NCBI RefSeq assembly: GCF_008931805.1
Contig: NZ_CP044399.1
Coordinates: 1,674,001-1,738,000, forward strand
Reading direction: 5' to 3'
DNA length: 64,000 nt
Source of the DNA: Moritella marina ATCC 15381
Lineage (GTDB): Bacteria > Pseudomonadota > Gammaproteobacteria > Enterobacterales > Moritellaceae
Position 1 is the stretch's first letter. Every line of letters starts with the position of its first letter. Shown here piece by piece: positions 9,214 to 18,542 of this stretch. The position numbers and the translations under genes were made by a program. The notes under the pieces were generated by a model that ran no database searches, was not told where the DNA came from, and saw only the letters and a program-made list of their open reading frames with translations.

Positions 9214-9729
9214 TTACTTTATGCTTATAACTTTTACTTTATTATTGTTGTCACGACTTTCGCGGATTAACGCGTCATTAGCGATGGTATCTACTGACTT
9301 TGCAAGGCGATCATAGAGTAATACATTCACTGTCGCTGCGAGGTTCATACAGCCGACTGTCGGCACGTAAACAACGGCCATTGCACGATCGATCACTTTT
9401 TGATCTATGGTGCCGTCTTCAGGACCAAAGATATAGATGACATTGTCTGGATGTTCGAACGCTGGTAGCGGTATAGCGCCTTCAGCAAGTTCAACACACA
9501 CAATATTTGTTGATTCAGGAATACTATCTAACCAATTATCAACCCCTGTTAGTGGGGTTTTAGCGGCTACATTTTTAGTATCGGTTTGAAAAGCTGAAGC
9601 GCGATCGTATCTTTTACCAGTGTAATAAACCGCATCAGCTTGGTAGCAACCAGCTGCACGCATTACCGCACCAACATTAGTGGGACTTTTAGGATTGGTT
9701 AAACCAATTGATACATTTTTATTTTTCAT
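9214..9729 (-). CDS. SPOUT (TrmH/SpoU) family RNA methyltransferase
   Basis: 171 residues. It has the three SPOUT motifs: NPKSPTNVGAVMRAAG near the N-terminus, IYIFGPEDG in the middle and CMNLAATVNVLLYDR near the C-terminus, forming the knotted SAM site. Members 2'-O-methylate tRNA or rRNA riboses; the short length means no extra substrate domain, so the target cannot be assigned. The gene lies between the nap terminator and moaB on the same strand and may share a transcript with moaBCDE. Confidence 0.8.
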   Translation of the reverse strand: MKNKNVSIGLTNPKSPTNVGAVMRAAGCYQADAVYYTGKRYDRASAFQTDTKNVAAKTPLTGVDNWLDSIPESTNIVCVELAEGAIPLPAFEHPDNVIYIFGPEDGTIDQKVIDRAMAVVYVPTVGCMNLAATVNVLLYDRLAKSVDTIANDALIRESRDNNNKVKVISIK

Positions 9730-9828
9730 TCAATGTTTTATTTCGTTAACGCTGTGTTCATATATTAAAACAAGCGGGATATTAAGAGGCTTTATAATAC
9801 AGGGATATTAAGGTTAGCTCAAGGTCGT

Positions 9829-9868
9829 AAAAAATAGAAAAAAGGCCGCATTACACGAACGCGGCCTT
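9829..9868 (-). terminator. Rho-independent terminator of the nap operon
   Basis: AAGGCCGC (9842-9849) pairs with GCGGCCTT (9861-9868), an 11-nt loop between. On the minus strand it is followed by a T-rich run. It lies 43 nt after the small membrane-protein gene, so the RNA methyltransferase and moaBCDE are a separate unit. Confidence 0.85.
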
Positions 9869-9910
9869 CCGATTATTTATTCACGTATTAAGTCACTTGT
9901 TAAGTGCTTA

Positions 9911-10048
9911 TTACGCTTTATTTTTATCTGCAGTAAATGATAATGCAAATACTGATACACCTGCAACAGCTACAAATCCTGCGAGTAAAATAGTGGGTAT
10001 TGCAGCATATCCTAAAATATGCCAAATAACGTATTCTAACGTACTCAT
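9911..10048 (-). CDS. Small single-TM protein of the nap locus (TIGR02808-like)
   Basis: 45 residues, starting MSTLEYVIWHILGYAAIPTI and ending ADKNKA. One hydrophobic helix spans about residues 12-38, with a charged C-terminus. AAGGAA lies about 8 nt before the ATG. It is the last gene of the nap operon, 21 nt after napC and before the terminator. I recall a family of about 45-residue proteins (TIGR02808) found next to nap genes in Vibrio and Photobacterium; size, helix and place fit. It may help anchor or assemble NapC, but no function is known to me. Confidence 0.75.
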   Translation of the reverse strand: MSTLEYVIWHILGYAAIPTILLAGFVAVAGVSVFALSFTADKNKA

Positions 10049-10069
10049 AATCGTGTTTCCTTTTTCAAT

Positions 10070-10642
10070 CTACCAACCAGGTACGTCAGACATATCTGGA
10101 AGTTGATGGGCAATACCTTTATGGCAATCAACACACGTTTTCTCGCCACTTGCTAGCGCTGTTGAGTGTTGCTTACGGCTACGTGGGCCTTGCTCTGAGA
10201 AGTCCATGTATTCAAAGTTATGACAATTACGGCATTCCTGTGAATCATTTTCTTTCATACGTTGCCATTCACGCACGGCTAAATGCTTACGACGAGCTTC
10301 AAATTTTTCTTGAGTCGAAATTTTACCCATCAAGAATGCCACAATTTCATTACTCGCTTGCACTTTACGTACAATTTTATCAGTCCAGTTATGCGGTACA
10401 TGACAATCAGAACAGATTGCACGCACACCAGAACGATTCGAATAGTGAATTGTTTCTTTTAGTTCTTTAACAATTGGCGCGTGACAAGCAGAACAAAACT
10501 CTTCTGTATTTGTCGCTTCCATCCCCATGTTAAAGGCACCCCAGAAAATAATACCACCAAGAAAGCCCATTGCTAAAACAGTACCAACAGCCGCTTTACT
10601 TGGTGTCGTCAGTTTTCGCCAAAAATTTAAAATAAACTTCAT
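10070..10642 (-). CDS. napC: NapC, membrane tetraheme c-type cytochrome (quinol dehydrogenase)
   Basis: 190 residues. One N-terminal TM helix (about residues 16-36) is followed by four CxxCH heme sites: CSACH, CSDCH, CRNCH and CVDCH. NapC oxidises menaquinol/ubiquinol and passes electrons to NapB-NapA in the periplasm. It lies 18 nt after napB. There is no napG or napH in the operon, so NapC is the sole quinol route, as in Vibrio-type nap clusters. Confidence 0.95.
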   Translation of the reverse strand: MKFILNFWRKLTTPSKAAVGTVLAMGFLGGIIFWGAFNMGMEATNTEEFCSACHAPIVKELKETIHYSNRSGVRAICSDCHVPHNWTDKIVRKVQASNEIVAFLMGKISTQEKFEARRKHLAVREWQRMKENDSQECRNCHNFEYMDFSEQGPRSRKQHSTALASGEKTCVDCHKGIAHQLPDMSDVPGW

Positions 10643-10660
10643 TTTATCGCCTCTTTTTCG

Positions 10661-11128
10661 TTAGCGTAATGAATCTACACGTTTAAATTCATTTTCGATT
10701 AACGGTGATGCATCAGCTTGCGTTACATGGCATTGTAGGCAGAAATAACGACGTGGTGACACATCCGATAACACTTCACCATCACGACCTTGGTAATGCG
10801 TTACACTAATCTTCGTTGCACCCATTTCACCAGCGTACTTCCAACTATGACATGACAAACATTTGTTCGCATTTAAAGACACTTCATAATGGCGTGTTTG
10901 ATGCGGAACCAATGGTGGTTGGTATACGTAGTCACGATCGATTGGACTACGATCTTTGATCACACGCTTCAACTCGTCCGCTTTACGCGTGGTATCCAGT
11001 TCAGTGATGCCACGTAAAGAGGCAACGCCACCGTTATTTACATTTTCAATGACAGCCGTTTCTGTACTTTGTGCTGATACAGAGAATAAAGTCCCTGCAG
11101 CTAGCAGCACAGCCAATAATTTTCTCAT
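10661..11128 (-). CDS. napB: NapB, diheme cytochrome c electron-transfer subunit
   Basis: 155 residues with a signal peptide (MRKLLAVLLAAGTLFSVSA). Two heme-binding CxxCH motifs (CLSCH, CLQCH) and the NapB blocks PPLVPHQTRHYEV and ISVTHYQGRDG are present. It is the electron carrier between NapC and NapA. ATG 11128 was chosen because GGAG lies about 9 nt upstream and the signal peptide begins there; an upstream in-frame ATG at 11152 would add eight polar residues and overlaps the ribosome binding site. Confidence 0.95.
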   Translation of the reverse strand: MRKLLAVLLAAGTLFSVSAQSTETAVIENVNNGGVASLRGITELDTTRKADELKRVIKDRSPIDRDYVYQPPLVPHQTRHYEVSLNANKCLSCHSWKYAGEMGATKISVTHYQGRDGEVLSDVSPRRYFCLQCHVTQADASPLIENEFKRVDSLR

Positions 11129-11215
11129 ATTATGTTCTCCGCCTATTGGCAAATAAATCCGTTATCTGCCAGCATCGACTGCTGGCAAAATCATTCAGTA
11201 AGATATGCAGCTTAA

Positions 11216-13702
11216 TTACACTTTTGTAATTTTGATTGCACATTTTTTATAATCCGTTTGTTTTGATAACGGATCCGTAGCATCTAGGCATACCTTGTTA
11301 ATTAATACTCGCGCATCAAACCAAGGTACAAATACTAAGCCTACTGGTGGGCGGTTACGACCACGTGTTTCCACACGACAACGAACTTCACCACGAAGTG
11401 ATTCAATAAGTACTTCATCACCACGACGCACGTTACGTTTCTTCGCGTCATCAGGATGGATATAACAAAGCGCATCCGGCATTGCACGATAAAGTTCAGG
11501 TACACGTGCAGTCATCGAACCTGAATGCCAATGCTCAAGAACACGGCCAGTGCATAACCACATGTCGTAATCTTCATTTGGCACTTCTGGTGGCGCTTCG
11601 TACGGTGCAAAGATGATGTTTGCTTTGCCATCAGGCTTACCATAAAACTTAAAGCCATCACCTTTACCTACATATGGATCACTGCCTTCTGCAAAACGCC
11701 ATTTCGTTTCAACACCGTTCACAACAGGCCAACGTAAACCACGAACAGTATGGTAAACATCATATGGTGCTAAATCATGCCCATGACCACGACCAAAGGT
11801 TGCGTATTCTTCGAATAGCCCTTTTTGAACGTAGAAACCTTGATCATTTGCATCATCGTTTAACTCTTGCGCTTCGCTTAGTGGGAATGCGTCAACGTTA
11901 CCGTTTTTATACAGTACATCGTACATCGTCTTACCACGGACTTCAGGCATTTTAGCGATGAGATCTTCGCCCCACACTTCTTCAATTTTGAAGCGTTTAG
12001 CAAATTCCATTAACTGCCATAAATCTGATTTTGCACCTTCAACAGATTTAACTTGTTGATACCAAGCTTGCGTACGACGTTCAGCGTTACCGTATGCGCC
12101 CTCTTTCTCCACCCACATTGCTGTTGGTAAAATAAGATCGGATGCTTGAGCTGTTACAGTTGGATACGGGTCAGAACAAACGATGAAGTTAGCAGGGTTA
12201 CGGTAACCAGGTAAACCTTCTTCCATCATGTTTGGTGCAGCTTGCATGTTGTTATTACACATAGTCCAGTACGCGTTCAAGGTACCATCTTTTAGTGCAC
12301 GGTTTTGAGCAACAGCGTGTAAGCCCGGCTTAGGTGGGATCGTACCTTCAGGTAGTTTCCAGATTTTTTCAGCAATGGCGCGATGTTTAGGATTCGCCAC
12401 AACCATATCTGCAGGTAGACGGTGTGAGAATGTCCCCACTTCACGGGCCGTACCACACGCTGAAGGTTGACCTGTCAGTGAGAATGGACCATTACCTGGT
12501 TGTGAAATTTTACCAACAAGTAAGTGAATGTTATACACAAGGCTGTTCATCCATACACCACGCGTATGTTGATTCATACCCATAGTCCATAGTGACATTA
12601 CTTTAATATTTGGATCGGCATATTGTTTAGCAAGAGTCAGTAGTTTTTCTTCTGATACTCCTGAGATTTCAGATGCTTTCTCAACTGTATACTCAGCTAC
12701 AGACGCCTTATACTCTTCAAATGTCATTGCTGTCATTTTGCCCGAGTTAGGGTTTTTAGCTTTAGCTTGCATTGGGTGTTCGTCACGTAAACCGTAACCA
12801 ATATCTGTTGCTGTACGTTTAAAGTGAGTGTGTTTATTAACAAAGTCCCAGTTTACAGCATCGTTTTGGATGATGTAGTTAGCAATAAAGTTAGCCATTG
12901 CTAGGTCTGATTGTGGGTTAAAAATAACACCTGTATCAGCAAGTTCAAAAGAACGATGCTTATACGTAGATAATACGTTTACTCTAACGTGTGGATTACT
13001 TAAACGGCGGTCAGTGATACGCGTCCATAGAATGGGATGCATTTCAGCCATGTTTGAACCCCAAAGAACAAACGCATCTGATTCTTCAAAGTCATCATAA
13101 CAGCCCATTGGCTCATCAATACCAAATGTACGCATAAAACCACCAACGGCAGAAGCCATGCAGTGACGTGCATTCGGATCGATGTTATTTGAACGGAAAC
13201 CAGCTTTCATCAATTTAACTGCAGCATAACCTTCCATCACCGTCCATTGGCCAGAACCAAACATACCGACTGATGTTGGACCTTTTTCTTTTAATGCAGC
13301 TTTCCACTTCTCAGCCATGATATCAAACGCTTGATCCCATGAAATAGAAGCGAATTCACCATCTTTAGAGAACTTACCGTCTTTCATACGTAATAAAGGT
13401 GTCGTTAAACGATCTTTACCGTACATAATTTTCGATAAGAAGTAACCTTTAACGCAGTTAAGACCTTTGTTCACAGGTGCTTCAGGATCGCCTTGTGTCG
13501 CAACAACTTTACCACCTTGTGTTCCGACTAATACAGAGCAACCTGTACCGCAGAAACGACATGGGGCTTTATCCCACTTAATTTTGGTTTCATCGCTAAC
13601 GGCAATAAGATTTGTTGCACTAGCAGGAAGCGTAACGCCAGCAATGGCAGCCGCAGAGACTGCCGCATTCGCTTTAACAAACGCACGTCTGGTTAATTTC
13701 AT
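11216..13702 (-). CDS. napA: NapA, periplasmic nitrate reductase catalytic subunit
   Basis: 828 residues, the normal NapA length. It has a twin-arginine signal ([11 protein letters not shown], cut near ASA), a 4Fe-4S site (CRFCGTGC...NCVKG), the molybdenum cysteine in [12 protein letters not shown], and the C-terminal bis-MGD-binding domain ([19 protein letters not shown]). It reduces nitrate to nitrite in the periplasm. It overlaps napD by 4 nt, so the chaperone and its target are translationally coupled. Confidence 0.97.
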   Translation of the reverse strand: MKLTRRAFVKANAAVSAAAIAGVTLPASATNLIAVSDETKIKWDKAPCRFCGTGCSVLVGTQGGKVVATQGDPEAPVNKGLNCVKGYFLSKIMYGKDRLTTPLLRMKDGKFSKDGEFASISWDQAFDIMAEKWKAALKEKGPTSVGMFGSGQWTVMEGYAAVKLMKAGFRSNNIDPNARHCMASAVGGFMRTFGIDEPMGCYDDFEESDAFVLWGSNMAEMHPILWTRITDRRLSNPHVRVNVLSTYKHRSFELADTGVIFNPQSDLAMANFIANYIIQNDAVNWDFVNKHTHFKRTATDIGYGLRDEHPMQAKAKNPNSGKMTAMTFEEYKASVAEYTVEKASEISGVSEEKLLTLAKQYADPNIKVMSLWTMGMNQHTRGVWMNSLVYNIHLLVGKISQPGNGPFSLTGQPSACGTAREVGTFSHRLPADMVVANPKHRAIAEKIWKLPEGTIPPKPGLHAVAQNRALKDGTLNAYWTMCNNNMQAAPNMMEEGLPGYRNPANFIVCSDPYPTVTAQASDLILPTAMWVEKEGAYGNAERRTQAWYQQVKSVEGAKSDLWQLMEFAKRFKIEEVWGEDLIAKMPEVRGKTMYDVLYKNGNVDAFPLSEAQELNDDANDQGFYVQKGLFEEYATFGRGHGHDLAPYDVYHTVRGLRWPVVNGVETKWRFAEGSDPYVGKGDGFKFYGKPDGKANIIFAPYEAPPEVPNEDYDMWLCTGRVLEHWHSGSMTARVPELYRAMPDALCYIHPDDAKKRNVRRGDEVLIESLRGEVRCRVETRGRNRPPVGLVFVPWFDARVLINKVCLDATDPLSKQTDYKKCAIKITKV

Positions 13703-13971
13703 AGATCATCCTCACATGATGGATCGATAGTTTCAATTTGGTGAAAAACAAGAGAAGTACTTAAGACATGTTCGAAATTATTAATTTTATCAATAATGTC
13801 GGTAACAAATTTTTGATTACTGGTTTCTAATACGACGATAATTTTACCCTCTTCACTATCACCGTAAATTTCAGCATCTGGAAGCGCTGAGATTTTATGT
13901 TTCACGTCGACCAAAGACTCTGGTTTTACGTGAATAATTAGACTTGATATATGAACTTCTTGTTCTGCCAT
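13699..13971 (-). CDS. napD: NapD, Tat chaperone for NapA
   Basis: 90 residues, ferredoxin-like NapD fold with [12 protein letters not shown] at the N-terminus and [11 protein letters not shown] in the middle. NapD binds the twin-arginine signal of NapA and holds back export until the molybdenum cofactor is in place. It lies 47 nt after napF and overlaps napA by 4 nt (ATGA). Confidence 0.93.
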   Translation of the reverse strand: MAEQEVHISSLIIHVKPESLVDVKHKISALPDAEIYGDSEEGKIIVVLETSNQKFVTDIIDKINNFEHVLSTSLVFHQIETIDPSCEDDL

Positions 13972-14018
13972 TTTATGACCTTATAATTATTATAAAACAT
14001 ATTCTTAATAACTAAAAT

Positions 14019-14501
14019 TTAACGATTGAGCTTCACAGCGATTGCATTAACAGGACAAACTGAAACGCAAGCACCACAACCATTACAATCATCTAATACA
14101 ACATCTGGGCTAACAAACGTTGTACTAGTAAAATTAAATTTCAAAGCTTCGGATTCACAAGATTCCGCACAACTTCGACAATATACAGACTCATTATTTA
14201 AGCAACTTATTGAAATGGCAGCTTTATTATCCCAAGCTTGAGCTTGAGTTAAATCAAATAAATCCTCTTTACAGTGATTTACACATTCTTTACAAAAATT
14301 GCATTCTGATACGCTAAAATCAATTTCAGGAAATCCGCCGTCACCTACTATTATAATTTGCTCAGGACAAGCCTTGCTACAATCACCACAGCGGGTGCAC
14401 TTATCAGTAAAATCTAAGTCTGCTTTTAACCAAGGTAGTCGTACAACATTGTCTTGATCTTTACGACGGAATAACGAACGTCGAGCTAGATTTATACTCA
14501 T
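14019..14501 (-). CDS. napF: NapF, ferredoxin-type iron-sulfur protein
   Basis: 160 residues with four cysteine clusters: CTRCGDCSKACPE, CNFCKECVNHCKED, CRSCAESCES and CNGCGACVSVCPV. NapF is a cytoplasmic accessory thought to act in NapA maturation. The N-terminal basic stretch (ARRSLFRRK) is usual for the family and is not a working Tat signal. It is the first gene of the operon, so its upstream region carries the nap promoter. Confidence 0.93.
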   Translation of the reverse strand: MSINLARRSLFRRKDQDNVVRLPWLKADLDFTDKCTRCGDCSKACPEQIIIVGDGGFPEIDFSVSECNFCKECVNHCKEDLFDLTQAQAWDNKAAISISCLNNESVYCRSCAESCESEALKFNFTSTTFVSPDVVLDDCNGCGACVSVCPVNAIAVKLNR

Positions 14502-14580
14502 AAAACTACCTTGTAAAATAATTCATGTTTAAATGTGTCGTTTAAAATCCACATCAGTCTATAAAGATATTTGTTTCATG

Positions 14581-14586
14581 ATGATA
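14581..14586 (-). promoter_or_regulatory. Candidate -10 element of the napF promoter
   Basis: TATCAT on the minus strand, about 80 nt upstream of the napF ATG. A start about 7 nt downstream (near 14574) would put the NarP-like site near -41 and the FNR-like site near -69, close to the arrangement at E. coli napF. Inference from spacing only. Confidence 0.4.
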
Positions 14587-14606
14587 CAAATAACCCACAC
14601 CTAATA

Positions 14607-14622
14607 TACTCCCTAATGGATA
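14607..14622. promoter_or_regulatory. Candidate NarP 7-2-7 binding site upstream of napF
   Basis: TACTCCC-TA-ATGGATA: two heptamers in inverted orientation with a 2-bp spacer, each matching the NarL/NarP consensus TACYYMT in 6 of 7 positions. NarP is known to need the 7-2-7 layout. narQ and narP are encoded within 4 kb. Confidence 0.6.
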
Positions 14623-14635
14623 AGCTAAGTAAAAC

Positions 14636-14649
14636 TTAATTTAGATCAA
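14636..14649. promoter_or_regulatory. Candidate FNR site upstream of napF
   Basis: TTAAT-ttag-ATCAA, one mismatch to the FNR consensus TTGAT-n4-ATCAA. It lies 28 bp (centre to centre) upstream of the NarP-like site; E. coli napF has FNR and NarP sites in the same order. Confidence 0.5.
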
Positions 14650-14770
14650 TAAATTGATATTAAAATGAATATCATTAAGCCCTTTATTGAAAGGGTCTAT
14701 TTTAATAAACCTGATTACAACAAATACCTAAAATTATAGGTAATACTTTTGAAATGTGCATTTTTGTAGC

Positions 14771-14809
14771 AATTTAAATAACGTAACATCATGTTACGCT
14801 ATTTAAATT
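14771..14809. repeat. Long inverted repeat downstream of moaA
   Basis: 19-nt arms (14771-14789 and 14791-14809) with one mismatch around a single central base: AATTTAAATA then CGTAACAT, mirrored by ATGTTACG then TATTTAAATT. It could fold as a long hairpin in either transcript. There is no clear U-tract, so terminator function for moaA is uncertain. Confidence 0.7.
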
Positions 14810-14860
14810 AGCATTGAACTGGGGAGGGTTTTAGAAGGAGATATACGAACTTTCTAACTT

Positions 14861-15838
14861 TTAGCCACCAATAGACGCAAGATGTGGTGTATTCGCGGTA
14901 AATCCGTCTTGTAAGAAATGTGTCGATTTCTTCTCAGACATATGTCCTACCACACGCTCTATTAACGCTTGTTGCTGGTTATCATCTTGCAATAAATCAC
15001 GTAATTCAACACCGCCTTCGCCAAATAAGCATAAATGTAAGCGCCCTTTCGTAGAAACACGTAGGCGGTTACAAGTTGAACAAAAATTCTTCTCATAAGG
15101 CATAATTAAACCAATTTCACCAATATAATCAGGGTGAATAAAAACTTGTGCAGGTCCATCCGCCTTACCTCTAACTTTACTTACCCAACCTTGCAGTATT
15201 AATTTGTCACGAATACTCGCGCCAGAAACATGGTGCTTATCAAACAAAGCTTGGTTATCACCAGTTTGCATTAATTCAATGAAGCGCAATTGAATCGGCC
15301 TAGTTTTGATCCAATTTAGAAAATCATCCAGCTCGATATCATTTAAGTTACGCATTAATACCGTATTCACTTTAACGGTTTCAAAGCCAGCAGTAAAAGC
15401 AGCATCAAGGCCAGCCATTACTTTGTGGAACATGTTCTTACCAGTAATCTGACGAAACATACGAGCATCTAAGCTGTCAATACTGACATTTAATGCATCA
15501 AGTCCTGCATCACGCCATTGTTGTGCATATTTTTCTAGATTAAAACCGTTTGTCGTTGTCGCTACCTTATTAATTTTAGGGATCTCGGCAATGTCTGAAA
15601 TAATATCCGTGAAGTCTTTCCGTAATGAAGGTTCACCACCAGTAATACGGACCTTTTCAGTCCCCATTTCCGCAAACCCTGTCACGATACGACGTAATTC
15701 ATCTCGCCCTAAGAATTCAGGTTTACCGTCAGCTTTATAGCCATCTGGTAAGCAGTAGTTACATTTGAAATTACAAACGTCTGTAATTGATAAGCGTAAA
15801 TAATAAAATTTACGCGAAAACTGATCTTGAAGTTGCAT
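14861..15838 (-). CDS. moaA: MoaA, GTP 3',8-cyclase (radical SAM)
   Basis: 325 residues. The radical-SAM cluster CNFKCNYC sits near residue 22, the second 4Fe-4S site is at the C-terminal side ([20 protein letters not shown]), and the protein ends in Gly-Gly (ASIGG) as MoaA should. It turns GTP into the cyclic precursor used by MoaC. ATG 15838 has AAAGGTG just upstream and begins [15 protein letters not shown]; an in-frame ATG at 15871 has no Shine-Dalgarno. It is separated from moaBCDE by the nap operon and is divergent from narQ. Confidence 0.95.
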   Translation of the reverse strand: MQLQDQFSRKFYYLRLSITDVCNFKCNYCLPDGYKADGKPEFLGRDELRRIVTGFAEMGTEKVRITGGEPSLRKDFTDIISDIAEIPKINKVATTTNGFNLEKYAQQWRDAGLDALNVSIDSLDARMFRQITGKNMFHKVMAGLDAAFTAGFETVKVNTVLMRNLNDIELDDFLNWIKTRPIQLRFIELMQTGDNQALFDKHHVSGASIRDKLILQGWVSKVRGKADGPAQVFIHPDYIGEIGLIMPYEKNFCSTCNRLRVSTKGRLHLCLFGEGGVELRDLLQDDNQQQALIERVVGHMSEKKSTHFLQDGFTANTPHLASIGG

Positions 15839-16132
15839 AAACACCTTTCCAAATACGGGAGGCTCAATCATTTCTGATTAAACCCTTATAGCAATTTCGA
15901 CTGCTATGAGTCCTTAAGATCATATTTAAATTTATAAATTTAGATCATTAAGGATCGGAGTTTGAGTTATATTGATTTTTAATGGTCGTTAAACTTAAAC
16001 TATTTTTTAAGTAATTTAAAGAGATAGCTAACACTTATTATAGTAGAAAATGATAAATCATTGATCGAAATTAAATTGGCCTGTAAATTATAGGTCTATT
16101 TACGGCTTAATTAACTAATTAGTAAAACATCT

Positions 16133-17851
16133 ATGATAAAAAATATAATCCCTTCCCATCAGTCTATTATCATTTTAATCGGTCGCGGTATGTTTAGTAT
16201 ACTAGCATTGGCCTCTTTACTTACTTTTATATCCTTAGTGGCCCTGTCACTCAGTTTATCCGATGCAGCGTCAATTAATAAAGCCGGTGCATTAAGAATG
16301 CAAAGCTATCAAATTGCTTATAATTTATCTATCGATGAAACAGAGGTAAAACGACAAGTTCATATCGATATTTTTAATCAATCACTTGCCCATGTTAAAA
16401 ATAATATTGTGGATAACTGGGATATCACCACAAAATTGAAACAAGAATTCATGGCTGTTGAGACTCAATGGCAGGAACAATCTGATATTCTACACAGTGA
16501 TAATCCAGAGCAATTCTTAAGTAATGTCGATGAGTTTGTATTAAGAATTGATTCCTTTGTACAAAACCTACAAAACCATTCCGAATATAAAGTGAAGATT
16601 ATCACCCTTATTAAAGGATTGGGGATCGGCCTTATTTTCGCTGTATGTATTATCACTATCCGTTTAATGCAAGTACAGGTATTAAAGCCACTCCAGCAGA
16701 TATTCACCGCATCAAATCAAATCAGACGTGGGGAATTTGATGTAGCGTTTGATTTTGTTTATGAGAATGAGATTGGCTCATTGGCGAGTAATATTTCGCA
16801 CATGGCAAATGATTTAAACAAGCTTTACAGTACCCTAGAGCAACAAGTAGATGCGAAAACGAAACAGTTAAAAGAAGCTAAAGATAAAATCAATTTTTTA
16901 TATACTACATCGCAAAAACTACATGTCACCCACCTTAACGCAGATATGCTCGAACAAACACTACAGAGTGTTTCAGAGCTCAATGGCCTTAGCTTTTATA
17001 ATCTGGTACTGACGGGTTCAGAAGTAGAGACTATCTATCTAAATGCGGGCTCAGATCACGGTGAACAAACAATTGACTTAAGATTGGAACTCGAAGAACA
17101 ATCTTTTGGTACATTAACAGTCTTACAACGAGAAGCGACCGACCAAGATCACCTAAGTAGTTATTGCCGTATTATTTCACGGGCCCAACACCGATCTCAA
17201 AGTAATTTAGAGGCACAACGCTCACTACTAATGGAAGAACGCGCAGTGATTGCCCGTGAATTACATGACTCACTCGCCCAGGCTTTGTCCTATTTAAAAA
17301 TTCAAGTCGCCTTACTTAAGCGCCATTTAAAGAATCAAGAAATCACGCCAGCAACCAATGACATTGTCGACGAAATAGATACCAACCTAAAATTATCTTA
17401 TACCCAGTTAAGAGAATTATTGAATACATTTAGGCTGACACTCGATGATGCCAATTTATCTGAAGCCATTTCGATCATGCTTGCACAGTTGCGTCAGCGC
17501 ACAACATCGATAATTCATCTCAGGTATGAACTAGAAGAGCGTTTATTTAAACCCAATCAACATATACATATTCTCCAAATTATTCGGGAAGCTGTATTAA
17601 ATTCCATCAAACACGCAGAGTCAGATGAAATAATAATTGACTGTGGCACGAATAAAAATGGTACTATCGAAGTATCTATTTCGGATAATGGGAATGGCAT
17701 ACCAGCTAACCCAGTAAAATCCAACCATTATGGCTTAAACATAATGGGAGAACGCGCTTCAAAACTAGGTGCTAAACTAGAAATAAAAAATAATAAAACA
17801 AAAGGCACCTTAGTATTACTAACCTTCGACAGGGAAAACAAACATGCTTGA
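16133..17851 (+). CDS. narQ: NarQ, nitrate/nitrite sensor histidine kinase
   Basis: 572 residues. TM1 (about 15-40) is followed by the nitrate-binding P-box (NKAGALRMQSY, about 49-59), a periplasmic four-helix domain, TM2 (about 157-177), HAMP, a signalling and GAF-like region, the HisKA_3 phospho-acceptor helix (ARELHDSLAQALSYLKIQ) and an HATPase domain (DNGNG...). NarQ senses periplasmic nitrate or nitrite and phosphorylates NarP. Its stop overlaps narP by 8 nt. It is divergent from moaA. Confidence 0.93.
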   Translation: MIKNIIPSHQSIIILIGRGMFSILALASLLTFISLVALSLSLSDAASINKAGALRMQSYQIAYNLSIDETEVKRQVHIDIFNQSLAHVKNNIVDNWDITTKLKQEFMAVETQWQEQSDILHSDNPEQFLSNVDEFVLRIDSFVQNLQNHSEYKVKIITLIKGLGIGLIFAVCIITIRLMQVQVLKPLQQIFTASNQIRRGEFDVAFDFVYENEIGSLASNISHMANDLNKLYSTLEQQVDAKTKQLKEAKDKINFLYTTSQKLHVTHLNADMLEQTLQSVSELNGLSFYNLVLTGSEVETIYLNAGSDHGEQTIDLRLELEEQSFGTLTVLQREATDQDHLSSYCRIISRAQHRSQSNLEAQRSLLMEERAVIARELHDSLAQALSYLKIQVALLKRHLKNQEITPATNDIVDEIDTNLKLSYTQLRELLNTFRLTLDDANLSEAISIMLAQLRQRTTSIIHLRYELEERLFKPNQHIHILQIIREAVLNSIKHAESDEIIIDCGTNKNGTIEVSISDNGNGIPANPVKSNHYGLNIMGERASKLGAKLEIKNNKTKGTLVLLTFDRENKHA

Positions 17852-18491
17852 GAATAGTTACACAATTTTAGTAGTTGATGATCACCCACTAATGCGTAAA
17901 GGCATTGTTCAACTACTTTCATTAGAAGAAAAGTTCAATGTGATTGGTGAAGCTAGCGATGGTGTGGAAGCTATCACTCTTGCTAAGCAGCATGAACCAG
18001 ATCTCGTATTACTTGATCTGAACATGAAAGGTATGTCAGGTTTAGATACTTTAAAAGCGCTTAGAGCTGAAGAATTAAGCTCACGCGTTGTTATTTTAAC
18101 TGTTTCTGATAATAAACAAGATGTGATCCGTTTAATCAACGCTGGCGCTGATGGTTACCTATTAAAAGATTCTGAACCGGATCTATTATTAGCGCAGCTT
18201 CAGGATGTATTATCTGGACAGCAAGCACTATCAGAAAGCTTACTTGGCTACTTAGATTGCTTGCATGAAGATAACAACTTTGCAGAAAAATTGGCTAAAT
18301 TAACTAAACGTGAGAACCAAATTTTACTTGAAATATCTAAAGGCTACAGCAACAAACATGTGGCAAGTAATCTGCATATTTCAGAAGGTACAGTAAAAGT
18401 TCACGTTAAAAGTCTATTGAAGAAATTAGAAGCAAGTTCACGTGTTGAAGCTGCAGTTATGTATCTTGAGTTCAATAAAACAAGCGCATAA
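17844..18491 (+). CDS. narP: NarP, nitrate/nitrite response regulator
   Basis: 215 residues. The N-terminal receiver has the acidic pair DD near residue 12, the phospho-acceptor D58 (LVLLDLNMKGMSG) and the K of LLKDSEPD. The C-terminal LuxR/GerE HTH (LTKREN...SNKHVASNLHISEGTVKVHV) is typical of NarL/NarP. It probably activates the adjacent nap operon through the 7-2-7 site upstream of napF. Assigned NarP rather than NarL because it partners NarQ and the only nitrate reductase here is Nap. Confidence 0.92.
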   Translation: MLENSYTILVVDDHPLMRKGIVQLLSLEEKFNVIGEASDGVEAITLAKQHEPDLVLLDLNMKGMSGLDTLKALRAEELSSRVVILTVSDNKQDVIRLINAGADGYLLKDSEPDLLLAQLQDVLSGQQALSESLLGYLDCLHEDNNFAEKLAKLTKRENQILLEISKGYSNKHVASNLHISEGTVKVHVKSLLKKLEASSRVEAAVMYLEFNKTSA

Positions 18492-18499
18492 ACAATAAT

Positions 18500-18542
18500 C
18501 GAAGTGAAAATGTAGATCTAGTTACCTTTTCACTTCGTTTTT
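18500..18542 (+). terminator. Rho-independent terminator after narP
   Basis: CGAAGTGAAAA (18500-18510) pairs with TTTTCACTTCG (18527-18537), followed by TTTTT (18538-18542). Confidence 0.85.

Larger units (their letters stand above)
14502..14860. other. Intergenic region between napF and moaA
   Basis: 359 bp, AT-rich, with no convincing gene. It holds the nap control region near napF: a -10-like TATCAT, a NarP-type 7-2-7 site and an FNR-like site. It also holds inverted repeats at 14726-14743 (TACCTA/TAGGTA, 6-nt spacer) and 14771-14809, and a plus-strand purine-rich AGAAGGAGATATAC at 14833-14846 that is not followed by a start codon. Confidence 0.7.

Noticed and set aside
9897-10106. 69-codon plus-strand frame over the end of the nap operon
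   Set aside because: The opposite strand holds the 45-residue membrane protein with ribosome site and operon position.
10150-10470. 106-codon plus-strand frame inside napC
   Set aside because: Antisense to napC with its four heme motifs; no ribosome site or recognisable domain.
15839-16132. Possible molybdenum-cofactor riboswitch before moaA
   Set aside because: The leader has a small ATAGCA/TGCTAT hairpin (15888-15907) and AT-rich repeats, but not the conserved multi-helix layout that I recall for that RNA.
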